Assembly (NCBI GenBank): GCA_030762935.1
Contig: CM060893.1
Coordinates: 9,778,001 to 9,842,000, forward strand
Reading direction: 5' to 3'
Origin: Hymenopus coronatus
Taxonomy: Eukaryota; Arthropoda; Insecta; Mantodea; Hymenopodidae
DNA length: 64,000 bases
Below the pieces are notes generated by a model. The model saw nothing but the letters and a program-made list of their open reading frames with translations. It was not told the DNA's origin and ran no database searches. The translations under genes were made by a program, and so were the position numbers. Each line of letters opens with the position of its first letter. Position 1 is the first letter of the stretch. Positions 10,240-21,894 of the stretch are shown here, one piece after another.

Positions 10240-10410
10240 ATGTTATATCGCTCTGCTTCCCAAATTGCACCTGCCCCCTCTTCTCCTTCTCTAATTATCT
10301 GTTACTTTTCCTAAAAATATTCACACCATTTTAACTGTTACAATATCTTTAGTTAAATCATCTGATTTTCCATTTCATTTATCATCCCTCCATCTTTTAA
10401 CCACTACACC
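10240..10410 (-). other. Intron block conserved between ZNF-1 and ZNF-2
   Basis: The reverse complement aligns with 36020-36190 in intron 3 of ZNF-2. Shared runs include GGTTAAAAGATGGAGGGATG, ATTTTTAGGAA and GGGCAGGTGCA. This is leftover homology from duplication, not evidence of function. Confidence 0.8.
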
Positions 10411-10499
10411 ATTTATTACATACAATGTTCAGTGTAAGCAATTTTTCTGTTTTAAGAATAACAGTTTTGTGCAAAGCATATTATTTGAAATAGATTACA

Positions 10500-11000
10500 A
10501 ATGGACTCCTTAAGTAATGAAGAAGTCGGCCATTTCCAAGATTTTCCAAACAACTTTGCTAAGGAGTTTGTTCAGTATATTGGTGTATTGTTTTGTGAGA
10601 ATATAGTTATTTTGACACCATGGATTAATTATTTATCACTCCTAGATAAACACAATTACTAAATATACAGTTATACTTATGGTGAGTAGTGGTTACTATT
10701 AGAAGTGATAGTTATTAGAAATTATAGTAGTAAATATGTCACCCTAAGTAAGTATTACGACACAATTACGGCTGTAAAGCTGGGCGAGATAATAAAGTAC
10801 TTTGAAGATGATTTGAACCTCGTAAAGAAAGGCGAAGATTCTGTTGATTCTAATCATGTCTTAGCTGTGACATATGAAAAAGAAGTTTCCTATTTGCATT
10901 CAAGCCAGCATGAAAAATAAAACTTACAAAGTTAAACTAAGAATGGTTGTATGTATTTTGTCCTACAATTTAAATTTACAAACTTGTGTAAATGTTATAC
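10500..11000 (+). pseudogene. Possible N-terminal remnant of a YqaJ/SWIM-type element protein
   Basis: One frame ends with HVLAVTYEKE, and after a one-base shift the next continues QASMKNKTYKVKLRMVV. This pair resembles the HVL..SYD...GEVQASMKxKxYKVTI block that precedes the SWIM zinc finger in a family of YqaJ-domain proteins common in arthropod genomes. Upstream, a frame starting near 10504 (MDSLSNEEVGHFQDFP) could be its start. The SWIM cysteines and nuclease domain are not visible, so only a broken front part remains. The assignment rests on pattern memory. Confidence 0.4.
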
Positions 11001-11809
11001 TATCCATAGATACACATAAAAACATAGTGCCCATAGCTAACAAACCTAACATTTATACTTAATTTTGGATAACCAGAAGGATAAAATATACCTTCTGGTT
11101 CAGTAAGGGATCATTATTTCTATTATTAAAAGTAATATTGTAGCAATATGGCTGCTTTTATAGGTTAAAGATCCAATTTAGATGAAAATAATTCAAACTT
11201 CTTTTCTTATGTGTTATGTTTTTCAAGCTGTAATTAATGTAACAATAAAGTAGAAGCAGCGTATCTGGTATAACCAGTTGTTCTTCATAACTGAATTTTT
11301 CTTTACCTCATTTCTAAAAAACACTTAATTTAACCTAACCTAACCCTCAAACCGAAATGAATGTTTAACATGTAAGTACATTTATTTAACAACACTGTCT
11401 ACAAACTTCCACAAAAGAAAAGTGAGGTAAGTACATGCTTAAAACATTTGATTAGATCTGAAGACAAAGTCTTGACTGAATTACCTGTCTATTAAAAATA
11501 AATAAAGCAACTTACATACAAAATTGTTCATATATAGGAGTTCTGCTCATCTTGGAGTACTTACACTTTCATTTGAGATATGTAAGTTTTAAATTAAATT
11601 AAAAATGGCATAATACACTATTAGCAGATTTTAGAAGTTTAACTCTATAAACACAAACATGGTGCAGTTAAAAAATAGAGCGACTATTGTATAGCAATAA
11701 GCTAGTGGAAAATTCTTGAGGTGGTCCAGTTGACATGTTGTACATATTTGTTTTCTTCCTCTAATCCCATTGGAGTCTGTGCTTGGGTCTGTTGAACTCG
11801 CCATGTAAC
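11001..11809. other. ZNF-1 intron 3, nothing further seen
   Basis: AT-rich intron with no supported coding sequence apart from the short telomere-like run listed separately. Confidence 0.4.
11332..11352. repeat. Short CCTAA (telomere-type) run
   Basis: TTAACCTAACCTAACCCT: about three units of the insect telomere repeat TTAGG on the opposite strand. It may be chance or a short interstitial remnant. Confidence 0.45.
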
Positions 11810-11935
11810 ACAACACTTGCAAAAGTGGTAAACCGTGAGAGATAGACAAAAAATGAGGATTTTGTCAAAACAAACAATTTTCATATTTATTTTTGTTGTG
11901 AAGCTAACCATTTCTGAGATATTTCATGTTATTGG
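11810..11935 (+). repeat. Repeat family E fragment
   Basis: Contains GTGAGAGATAGACAAAAAAT and the flanking AT-rich segment, matching the right part of the copy at 23060-23425. Confidence 0.45.
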
Positions 11936-13051
11936 GTCCAATTTTAAAATACTTTAAACTTTCAAACAAGAAGCTGTTATCCATGTTTCTTTTATTTAAT
12001 TTCTGGCCTCTTGCAAAGAGAACCGAGTTTCAATCCATTCACAGACCGACAACTGTTAAAACATTTGACTATTGCTTTAGCTTAGTTTCATCATCTACTT
12101 TCAAATAACTAAGTACAATTTCTGCTCATGTCTATCTCAATTAGCATGAAGTAGGTGAATAATAAGCTTATGTAAGGATAATCTGTTTGCAGAACAGGTA
12201 GAGAAAGTCATGTGAATGCAACAAATCAGTTTTTTAAATGTTATATTCATTTATTATTGCTTTATGAGCAGCAGGAGCCAGAGTCATACTCAAAGGGTTA
12301 GAAAAACTTGGTTTCAAATCCATTTTTCAAACTTTGTGGAACTCATGTTGTCATATACATAATGCTTTGCATTTCAGTAACAAAGCAGTTTTATCAGAAA
12401 CAATTTTTTTGGACAATTTTAGCAACTAATATCTACAATATGCAGTGCTGTCAAAATTGTTGTATACCATCCTAAATCAATATTTGTGCTGCAAAATTTT
12501 CCCCATTTTTGTGTGCCATTTTAAGTATATTTTGGTGGAAAAACTACAAAAGTAAATTTCTGAAAGTGTAATTAAAAGATCATTTATATGCAACTCATGT
12601 GGAAGCATTATCAAATTTCTTAACTCCATAAAATTGTTAGGCTTACAACTAATGAAGGTGAATATGATTGCCAAATTATGAAACTTGCACAGCATAAACC
12701 ATAGTGTAAGCCTGGTTTTAATGGTATTCAGTTGTTTACTATCAGCTTTGGTTTATTTTTAAACTGTGAAACTAGTCCTTAATATATAAATAGTGCTTTG
12801 CACTTTAAAGAACCTCAATTTGGCCATATAAAGACAAAATGAAAACTCTATACATGAAATAAGATTGTCTGGTAAGTATAGGAATTCTACTGTAACATAA
12901 AAAAAAACAAAAAAAAAAAAAACATAAATATGAAGCATATATGAAATGTTTTACTGTATATACAAGTAAAACATTGGCTGTTGTAATAAAATGTTTCAGT
13001 CCTGTACTCAATATGCATAACACATAATTCTTAGGACCATAATTGATAAAA
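11936..13051. other. ZNF-1 intron 3, nothing recognised
   Basis: AT-rich sequence with an A-run at 12900-12922. Short open frames here have no recognisable content. Confidence 0.4.
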
Positions 13052-13112
13052 ATACTGCCTGTGGTACCATAAGCAGTTAAAGTGGGCGTTAAACACTACC
13101 AAAAAAAAATAT
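13052..13112 (+). mobile_element. 5'-truncated SINE-B with target duplication
   Basis: Only the last about 60 bases (CTGTGGTACCATAAGCAGTT ... GGGCGTTAAACACTACC plus an A-run) are present. TTGATAAAA flanks them at 13043-13051 and 13113-13121, so the truncation happened at insertion, which points to reverse transcription from the 3' end. Confidence 0.85.
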
Positions 13113-13339
13113 TTGATAAAATGAAAGTCAACTGTAAAGTATTTGTTTTGCAATGCATAAGATACCTGACAAGCATGACATAACATGTAATACTTTCTTC
13201 AAAAATCGAAAATGCTCCTTTGATTCACTGTATGTCAGTATGAATTATTTTATAGTTTACACATAAAGTAAGGATTATTAAATAATGTGACATATTCTAA
13301 TTTCACTTTAAAGGTTTTTACCAGCCAATGTCGGCATCC

Positions 13340-14240
13340 TCAGCTAAATGACTGCCGAATTTAGTGAGCTCTGCATCATCTATTGGCAGCAAAATGAAAT
13401 TTCAATTCCGAATATCTGCTGTATTGACATCCAAATTCATAAAGCTGATTTTTAATTTTTTAATCTTTTCCCAGATCTTAAATTCACTGTTATGCAAAGA
13501 ATGTTAAGTACTGAGCCACTGCAGATTTGTCTGTTTCCTTGTTGTTTAAATGCCTAAAGTGCTCTTTCAACCTAGTTTCAGTGTTCCTTCTAGGCATGTC
13601 AATATATACTTTATCACATTCTTGACACTGGATTTTGTAAATCCGTATTTCTTTTCAGCTGGAATTTTCTCTATTTTATTTGATATAATTAAGTTCTGAT
13701 ACTGCAAGTGTTTATTGGTGGTGGTAATTGCATTTTACAGGCTTTTTTTTTTTTTTAAGTTTCTGGAAGTCTTTGGTGTCTCTAGGATGCTATGTAAAGC
13801 CTTTATATATGGTGTCATTTTTTCCTTTTGAAAGTCTAGTGATTATTTGGTTTTGTGTTATAAACATTTTAATTTTTCTATCCATTATTTCTTTGCTGAA
13901 ACCATTATATAGTGCAGTTTGTATTATTTCTTCATAGTCCCATTTTTCTTTTTTATCAAAAGGTATTTTAATCAGTCTTTGAATTAAACTATTTATATTA
14001 TCTTGGATTGAAGCCATCTGCCTCAATAAAATTATATGCAGTGTAGATTTTCTGAATATTCCAAATTATAGCTTGTCTTCTTTTTTTAATAAATGTTATA
14101 TCTAGAAAGGGAAGCATACCATTTTCTTCTATTTCAACTGTGAATTAGGTGGGAAGCTTTTATGGATTTAACAACTTGATTAATTTTTCATTACAATTGC
14201 CACATTGTCATCTAAACCGAAATTTAAATAAATGTGGGAA
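13340..14240 (-). pseudogene. Penelope-like element fragment (RT end plus GIY-YIG)
   Basis: Minus-strand frames give the reverse-transcriptase part IEENGMLPFLDITFIKKRR (about 14140-14080). Next comes a NINSLIQRLIKIPF...EEIIQTALYNGF segment (13990-13890). After a gap follows a GIY-YIG-like endonuclease segment, YKIQCQECDKVYIDMPRR then TETRLKEHFRHLNN (about 13645-13540). The order LPFLD, then thumb region, then GIY-YIG is the layout of Penelope-like retroelements. The YIG sequence reads YID here, and stops and shifts break the frames. It lies in intron 3 of ZNF-1 in the sense orientation. Confidence 0.8.
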
Positions 14241-14389
14241 TGCTGACATGATGTCTTACTAGTATTTGCATAAATCAAGAGAAGAGCCAGTAATTGACTG
14301 CATGGAACATCTTGGAACAACATGTTTTCATGACGACATGCATGTCAACACATCCAGGTAACAAGCGATTGGAAGAAGACTCACTATAA

Positions 14390-14960
14390 TACACAGGACA
14401 ACAAAAGATTTCCATCAGCATAATCTGATGTGGCTATGAGGGAAGAGGTTGTGATCCACTTAGATCCTAGCCCAGTATAATCCCTAAGGAGGAAGCAGTG
14501 TGACTATGTGCCGTTCATCATGGCAAAGAGGTCATCTAATGTATCCAGAGGCAGTCACACATCTAGATCCTAGCCCAGAACAGTCCAAGGAGGGAGAAGA
14601 GTAACCACAACCGTCAAATGCATGTTCAGGTCATTCCTTTTCTTGTCATGCTAAGTTATGGAAAATGCACTATAAGTGCTTAAGTAGTTGCACCACTGAT
14701 TAAGACATGGACATGTACTCGAGTAGTTGTTTTATATGGGTACCCTGCATTCATTCGCAGGTGTGAGACCTCAGTAAAACAAAAGCATGACATAATGGAG
14801 CACAACTCTAGAAATATTTCACTTCATAATCAGGGCCATAAAAGCAGGTCAGCCTGGCATGCTGGAAGTCAAGCTTCACAAGTGTGGTTGGATTAGAGAG
14901 AGATAAAGCAGTTGACAACTGACTGAATTAACATTGAAGTGAAGAGAATTAAAATTTTAA
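14390..14960 (+). mobile_element. Gypsy-like 3' end fragment with internal duplication
   Basis: Contains two copies of TAGATCCTAGCCCAG about 110 bases apart (near 14460 and 14565), each followed by an AAGGAGG purine run like the polypurine tract at 43680-43700. Sequence resembling LTR material, with a possible poly-A region, follows. No protein domain remains. I read it as the tail of a gypsy element on the plus strand. Confidence 0.45.
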
Positions 14961-15144
14961 TCAGCGACTGAAATACAGATTTTTGTTAATGTGGGGACAC
15001 TTACTGACGCAAGCTGGAGAAGGAATTGCACTACAATGATTCTATCTGAAGAACAGTTCCATGACTTACACTAACAAGGAATATGGATGAGAAGATTTAA
15101 TTATGGAGATGTAAGGAGTTGCACCGGTGATCTAAAAGTCTTAC

Positions 15145-15182
15145 CTTGACTCTGTTGAAGGGAAGCTCTCATCCGCACAGTC
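15145..15182 (-). CDS. ZNF-1 exon 3 (38-nt microexon)
   Basis: A very short coding exon encoding DCADESFPSTES plus two bases of an arginine codon. The acceptor is TATGTTACAG|GAC at 15183/15182 and the donor is TCAAG|GTAAGAC at 15145/15144. Exon 2 ends in phase 0 and exon 4 starts with the last base of a codon, so insertion of this exon is required to keep the frame. The matching exon in ZNF-2 (34138-34178) has the same splice sites and phases and one extra codon. Confidence 0.88.
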
Positions 15183-15895
15183 CTGTAACATAATTGTGTA
15201 CATTAAAGTATTTAAACATGCAATTAAGAGACCAAATTGTTGTCCATAAGGCTGGCTCACATGGATACGTAGCAAGTCCATATGGATTAAAAACAAGATT
15301 TTTAACACTTTCAGTGCAACCAGCACATAAAATGTAATATGTATATTACAACAATGTTATTTAATTATTACTTTTTCAGAAAAGTATCTGAGTAAAAAAT
15401 TTTGCAGAACATAATTTATTTCAGAAAATTCAAATTACTTGCACAGATTATTTGTGAATGAAAAAGATGCAATACTCAAACTACACATTTCCGTTGTAAT
15501 CACAGTACAATTGCAATAATCAAAAATTGTCATAAAGAGAGTTCTTTCTTGAAACTCTAAAAGTGAATATTTACCACTCCACAATACATTATTCAGAGAT
15601 GCAAAAATCAATAGATACAATAATGGCTTTATAGCAATTGTAAGAACAACAATATTCTAAGGTATAAAAAGCATTGTTAAAGTGCAGGGAAAATTATACA
15701 CCTGCTGAAAACTGTTTAGCACAACAAACAACTAAAGAAGCTAAATGCAGGCATCCGTTTTCATTTAATGAAACATATATTCCTCTTTGTGTTCCATGGG
15801 CAGATATCCATTTTGAATCCATGGAATCTTTTAGGAGTTAAGTGAATGCCTTTGTATTTTAAAATATAAATTTTAAGAGATTCATAAAAGTATGC

Positions 15896-16118
15896 CTACC
15901 TCTGTAGTATGGTGGTAGCATGTCAGCCTCACTTTCAAGAGCTCCTAAAATTGAATCTTAGTTAGGGTGAGTTACCCAATTAGGGCTTTTACTGTGATTT
16001 TCCCTTATCTTGAAATGATGTTGGGTAACTATAAACTCTATGATATTGGGCTCATTTGAGCATCATTTCCCCCAGTGCATTCATCATTGAATATGACCTA
16101 CCAGGTTAAAGGCTGCTA
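15896..16118 (+). mobile_element. SINE-D, copy shared with ZNF-2 intron 2
   Basis: A tRNA-like head (TACCTCTGTAGTATGGTGGT, GCATGTCAGCCTCACTTTCA) is followed by GAGTTACCCAATTAGGGCTT, TTTTCCCTTATCTTGAAATG and CATCATTTC. The reverse complement of 33096-33312 aligns along its length. Both lie antisense to the host gene, 0.7-0.8 kb upstream of exon 3, so this is one ancestral insertion duplicated with the gene. Confidence 0.8.
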
Positions 16119-16282
16119 ATTGATAAAAATTAAGATTGATGGCTTTTACACTTAAACAAGTTCTTTATGTAGAAGTATATCTGGAAGTGAACACTAAGCA
16201 AAGTGAAAAATACTTTTAACTCAACTAGGCACTGCATAAGAAAACCAGTGACAATGTGACAGCGCCATATTGTAAGAAATGT

Positions 16283-16663
16283 TGTTACAAATAAAAGTCT
16301 TGAATTCATTCCTGGAAATAATTCACTTGACATTCTGAAACTTACAGCTACATGCCCTCCATGGCTTACATACCTCTGTGTGCTAACACTTGTCATTCAC
16401 AACTACTACACACTGCACTTCTTCTTCCCTTTTATAGTTAGAAAATGACATTATATACCTTCTGGATACTTGTCAAAGATACTAGAAACTAAAGCTTGGA
16501 GATACATCTAAAATATCCTTGATGTCCATGTGCCACATTCTATAGTCTCCAATTTTGTCACACAATTGTCTCTGCATCCAACAGGGATGTCTCACATTCC
16601 AGCTCCATTGCCACATACCAGAGCAAACCTGAGAGCGACGTCATATTGAACTACATTGTCACA
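16283..16663 (-). repeat. Gypsy element 3' LTR
   Basis: A 381-bp LTR with TGTTACA and GTCACA ends that aligns with 20698-21074. Shared runs include CTCAACATTCTGA-like, CATACCAGAGCAAAC and CTGCATCCA. The copies differ by many substitutions, so the insertion is old. Confidence 0.85.
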
Positions 16664-17261
16664 CTGCTTAATTGTCAGGGCTGGTTATCCTATCCAGCAT
16701 GATTATAGTGGGTTACACAATCCAAAAGTATTACCAGTTTCTTCCCTCGGGTTGGCCTCTGGATGCGGTAAATGACTCTCTTTACGTATGGCCCCTACCA
16801 TGGTACAGTATCCCTTGATCTGGGTAGGACGATATAGCCACACTAAACCACATTGCTGGAAACCTCGGCTGTATCCCTAACAGTCATAAGGAGTCTTCAT
16901 CCAATCACTGCCTGGATATTTGGATGGGCCATCGCATGCATGTCATGAAGTCAGTCTACAAGATGCTCCATGCAGTTGACTGCTGGCTGATATGCTCCAG
17001 GAGCACTCCCAAACTTCAGGTCACAAGGTAGATACAGCTGTCTGCCAACCCAGAGGAACGTGAGCTGAAGAGCGGTAGGTCAGCAAGAAAAGTGGCACCC
17101 TCACATCCCAGTTTCTCTGGTAATAGGCCAAAACCTTCTTCATGTGTTCTTCTAGGGGCCTGATGTACCGCTTAACCATGCCCTCTGACTGTGGGAATTG
17201 AGGTGTTGTGTGTGTCTTCTACATTGCAAGTCACTCTAATGTTATACTCAAAATTGGTGCT

Positions 17262-17477
17262 CTAATCACTGTGTAGCTCCATTGGTACCCCATAGCAACA
17301 AAACAGTTCTTCCATAAAGATTTTTGCCATGGTTAAGGCCTCTTGGTTAAGGATAACATAAAAGTCTAGCCACTTAGTGAAGTAATCCATGGCTATCAAC
17401 AGATAACTGTTGCCACTTTTGGACACTGGGAATGACCCAGTTATATTGAAGGCTATGCGTTGAATGGCTGCTTCCAT
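17262..17477 (-). pseudogene. Gypsy integrase core fragment
   Basis: A 71-codon open stretch of the integrase catalytic core: FPVSKSGNSYLLIAMDYFTK, then EALTMAKIFMEELFCCYGVP and MELHSD. It is the best-preserved integrase part of the element. The residue aligned with the first catalytic Asp is Asn. Confidence 0.85.
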
Positions 17478-18594
17478 ATTATACTGCTGTATGCAACATC
17501 GGCTCCTGGTCTATGGGCCACCACTTGATAAAAGGTATTAAAGTACCTGGGGTCCCTTGGGGAACTAAATGGGCAAATATATGTTTGGTGTTATTAATTC
17601 ATCCAAATAATATAAAACTTAACCATACACATATGACATTGGCGGCACCATTGTCAGTGTCTGCCTGTAGTCTCAGCCAGCAGTATCATTGCTGGAGCTT
17701 GTTGATGCTTCAGTTTGGTTCCAAATGCCCTACTGAAGTCCAAGCATGTACTTCCTCCAGCACTTCTGCGATCATCCTCCGAGGGAGGATCAGCTGCTCT
17801 CTCTGGGTCTTCCCATACTCTGATTAGCACCCTGTCTTTGATCTTCATTGGGTCCAGTATGACTTGTATACAGTACTCCTTGGTGAAATGTCCTCCCAGA
17901 TTGGCCTAGTCCACTTATCCCAGGAGCGGCTTCAAGTCATCGTCTGCCTGCAGAGTAGTCCTCAGCCTTGTGCTATCAAGTCCAGCTGCAGGTACCGCTG
18001 AAATAACACAAAAAATTTGTGGAAAACACCTTCTCTTCGACCATATTACAGTGGTTGCATTTCTCTGGACAGGGTTGTCAGGTTGGTGTGTGTTCTTCCT
18101 TTCTGATGTTAAGTTGCATTATTGCAGCTTCTGGCCCTTCAGGTTCTTGAAACTTACAGCTAAGTGAGAGCAGAGTGGTCAGTCTTCAGGTGGAATGGCT
18201 GACTATTCAAGCATTTGTGGAAGTGCTCCAGTGAGTTTACTATTGCCACGTAATGCAGTTAGTTCTTTTCTACTTTGGACAGCATCTTGTTCTGGTAAAC
18301 AATTACCCACTCTTGGCCATCCTGGATCTATGATAGAACACCATCAATGCCAGTGTCACTGGCATCCACAATAAATTCACCACCAGTATGTGGAAATCCT
18401 AGAATAAGAGCAATGCAGAGTATTGACTTTAGTGTGCTCTGGCACTTCTGACTGCACGTAGAGCCAGTGCTCTTCCATCACATGGGTGAGAGGCTTTGCA
18501 ATGTTTGAGAAACCTCTGACTAACCGGCAGTAATAGCTGCAAAGGCCCAGGAAAATTTGCAGCTCCCATTTGTCTTTTGGGTGTGGTCAATCTC

Positions 18595-18843
18595 TTATCG
18601 CCCAGGCTCTGTCCAGGTACTTGGCCACTCCAGATGTGAGACTATGTGGCTCAGGTAGTTCACTTCCTTGGAGAAGAGTTGGCACTTCTTCACTTTAAAC
18701 TTCAAGTTAGCTGCCTGCAGCCATTGCAGTATGTTGGTCAGATTTTCCAGATGTTCTTCAAAGTTACTATCCACAATGATGTCATCCAGATAGAACAAAT
18801 GGCTGTTGTAGGTGAACCTCTCATTGCTGATTCCATAGGGCAT
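18595..18843 (-). pseudogene. Gypsy reverse transcriptase fragment
   Basis: An 82-codon open stretch of the palm domain with MPYGISN, YLDD and the downstream NILQWLQAANLKFKVKKCQL, VNYLSHIVS. A plus-strand relative at 42540-42750 shows the same block (NLTRILQMLQAANLLAECKE). Confidence 0.88.
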
Positions 18844-20697
18844 TGGAAGGTAGCTGGCACATTACAGAAGACAAAGGGCATTACCATAAATTGTCAAAAC
18901 TGTGGTCTTCTCCTTGTCTCTAGGATCTAAGCCAGTATCCCGATTTCAAATTGAAAGTTAACAACCATTAAGCACCAGCAAGTGTGTCCAGAGTGTTGTC
19001 AATCTGTAGTATGGGGGAACAGTCCTTTCTGGTGATGACATTCAAATTCCTGTTGTCCTCACACAGCAGAGCTTGCTGTTCTTCTTCACAAGACTACAAG
19101 AGAGCACAAAGAGCTATTGGGCTCTTCAATGATTCCCCTAAACTTCATGTCCCCAAAATTCCCACGCTTCTGCTTGCTTCATATCTTGCTGGCTGGCAGA
19201 TAGGTTGCATATCTCTGATATATATATATAAGGGCCTCCAGGCCCTTTGAGGGTGCTTCTGTGGATTCATCGAGAACATTATCTGACAGCTGACTCAGAC
19301 TTCCCTATCCCCATTCCGGCCTGGATATCTGGTCAGTTTCCATTGGATTCAGCAGCCTTATGGGTACTTGCTCCTAGAAGGGTAACAATGCTCGGGTAAT
19401 GCATAGTCCATGAAATAATGTCTTCTGGTCCAATAACAAGTTCTTTAACTGTTGACCCTCGAGATGTGCCTTCATCACAACTCACTTCCTGCAGGCACAA
19501 ATACATCATCCTTCAACATCACTCTGCATATCCCTGGATGTTCTTGTGGTCTCTGGAGCCACACCTCATCTTCGCTGAGTTGCAAAACCTTGCTGCTGGT
19601 GATAATCGTTGCCTTGTGGCTCCTGAGGGCATATAATCCCAAAATTACATCCTCAGTCACCCTCACAAAGAACAACCAAGGCTTACAGTGCTCCATCCCA
19701 GAGTCAACTCCAGCAGGACATCCTCCATTAGTAAAATGTCACCCAATGCTATCACTAGTTGATAAGGCCAGCAGGGTGTTATGGTTGTTAAACATCAGGT
19801 GGACTTATCTTGCCATCATGCACACCATCAATGAAGCAGTAGACTTCTTCTTGGGACCCATAGCTAGGTGGTAGATTCACCTGGGCTTGTTTGCAAGTTG
19901 TCTGATGGCTAGGCCAAACTCAAGAATTGGTTATCTGTTTGTTGCAGCCTTGCCTTAAGCTAACAGCTGTAGGCTGCAGCCAATTGATATTTCCCAAAGC
20001 AGTTTAGGAGGAGCTCCCAGAATTCTGCACACTTCACCAAATTGGAATCACATTCAGTACTTCTGTTGCCTGTTCCTAGAGGCTTGCTATCAGCTGTATG
20101 GTTCCTTCTTCTAGTGATCATTGGCTGTGGTTAGAGATGACACTGAACTGTTGGCAGAAGACTTCAAAGATTGGCATCCAGTTGTACTTGGGTGGTTTGT
20201 CACATGCGGTTGTTGTGTCATATCAGGGTGTCTTGATCTTCAAGTTTTTTGACCTTCCATTGAGTATCTTTCACATCATGGCACTAGCTCCTTGGCAATT
20301 CTGTCTACTTTTACCTCAAGGGCTTTAGAGCCTTCCCTGAGGATCCTCCAACGCATTCTTCAACTTACTCCAGGATGTTAACATGTTTCATCCTTCCTCC
20401 AAGCTCCTTCCTGCTGGACAGCTGTTCATTGATTTTGCTAAAGAGTTCAGTTTTCACTTTCTTCATTGCTGAATCCATTTTTTCCCATCTTTCATGCAGT
20501 TTCCAATCCAATTTCCTTTCCTTTTTTGCAATTTTCATTACAGTCTTCATCTTTGTGTGAGCTTCTCTAATGAGGAATTCACTGTCATTATTTCATTTCT
20601 GATCTTCTCAATGTCGGATTCCATTTTGTTCATTTTAGCCAGCAAATTTTTCATAATTTCCTCCATCTCAGTGTAAAAATGCCATTTCTGACACCAG

Positions 20698-21074
20698 TGT
20701 AACAAATGTATTTAATGACTCAAAATTTAGTTACAAAAATAGTTTTAAATTCACTCCTGAAAACAATTCACTCAACATTCTGACAACTGATACTTACACA
20801 CCATCTATGGCTTATGCACCATTGTGCACTAATACTCAGTCACTCACGACTCAGTACAACAACCACCACACGCTGGCTAGCTAGAAAATATCATAAATTT
20901 TCTTGTTGAAGGTACTAGCAACTGAACCTTGATGTCGATTAATTCACATTATGAAGACTCCCATTTCATTGTGCTGTTGTCTATGCATCCAGCTGCGATC
21001 TTTCACATTCTAGCTCTGTTGCCGCATACCAGAGCAAACATCAGAGTGATCACATACTGGATGGCATTGTTACA
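20698..21074 (-). repeat. Gypsy element 5' LTR
   Basis: A 377-bp LTR, TGTAACA to TTGTTACA, paired with 16283-16663. The putative primer-binding site abuts its 20698 end on the minus strand. I do not see a convincing target duplication outside the two LTRs. Confidence 0.85.
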
Positions 21075-21618
21075 CTATATAAGAACCATTGTTACACTTC
21101 TCACTGGTGTTGAAATTACATGCCTTACTTTTATAAATATTGACGAGAACCATGTACATGATTGGAAAACTTAACATCTCTCCTCAGAAGACTGCTAATA
21201 AAATCTCAAGTCTGCAGAAATGAAGAATGGAGTGTGTGAAGCAACTTATTAAATCTCTATGGCTCACACAGCTAAGAGTGTCCTATTTTGTTTTTCTCAA
21301 AAAATAAGGAGATATCTGAAAAAGATCTTAACATACTCCTAGATTAGATAACAAACCTGCTACACCAATAACAAGCGTTCCTGATCATATATCCTTGCAT
21401 AGTATTAATGGTATCAGTTTGCCTGATCTGACAAGTAACTCTGTACCCAGCTCCCACCCTTAAACTAGACTCACAATTAAGTTGATGGTATGCAATGCAT
21501 CTGACAATTGTCTTCTATTACTTCTAAAATTATTAGGTATTTCAAGGTGCAAGTTATATAATTTTGAAACAGAACACCCAGAATATTCTTTGCAGACTAA
21601 GCAACAATGATTCTGACA
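21075..21618 (-). other. ZNF-1 intron 2, part conserved with ZNF-2
   Basis: The reverse complement of 21180-21480 aligns with 32510-32790 in ZNF-2. Shared runs include GTGGGAGCTGG, TGTTATCTAATCT and GACTTGAG.TTTTATTAGC. No coding or RNA feature. Confidence 0.75.
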
Positions 21619-21840
21619 CAATGGCCACACTGTGGCCGAGTGATTAGATCACTTGGTTCGATCCCAAGCAACCACATGTGAGATTAGTGGTAGACAAAGT
21701 GGTATATGGGTGGGTTTTCTCCAGGTTCTCTATTTCCCCCCGCCATCGCATTCCTCTGGTGCTCCATCTTTATTCCATGCTTTATGTGTCCTGCAATTCC
21801 ACAGGTAGTAAAAGCGGGTGTTAAGCACTATAAAAAAAAC
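21619..21840 (+). mobile_element. SINE-B copy with 9-bp target duplication
   Basis: A SINE-B with a small deletion in its head (GTGATTAGATCACTTGGTTC). ATTCTGACA flanks it at 21610-21618 and 21841-21849. It lies just downstream of ZNF-1 exon 2, in the antisense direction, and is absent from ZNF-2. Confidence 0.88.
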
Positions 21841-21894
21841 ATTCTGACAGAATAAACAATATAATAGTTAAATTTATTTACTAGCAAAACTAGC

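Larger units (their letters stand above)
16664..20697 (-). mobile_element. Degenerate Ty3/gypsy element, internal region
   Basis: Read on the minus strand from 20697: a putative primer-binding site CTGGTGTCAGAAATGG (20697-20682); a lysine-rich coiled gag-like segment (20550-20365); poorly recognisable sequence; reverse transcriptase with YLDD intact (18843-18595, LFYLDDIIVDSNFEEHLENL); RNase H (about 18430-18190, with a VDASDTGIDGVLS block); and integrase core (17477-17262). In the integrase, the first catalytic Asp position reads N (AFNITGSFP), while the second (HSD) is present. Stops and shifts lie throughout, so the copy is inactive. No envelope gene is seen. It sits in intron 2 of ZNF-1, in the same orientation as the gene. 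Confidence 0.85.

Noticed and set aside
11332..11352. Telomere or chromosome-fusion scar
   Set aside because: Only about three CCTAA units in AT-rich DNA; chance is sufficient.
16130..16396. 88-codon minus-strand gene
   Set aside because: Most of it lies in the gypsy 3' LTR and its edge.
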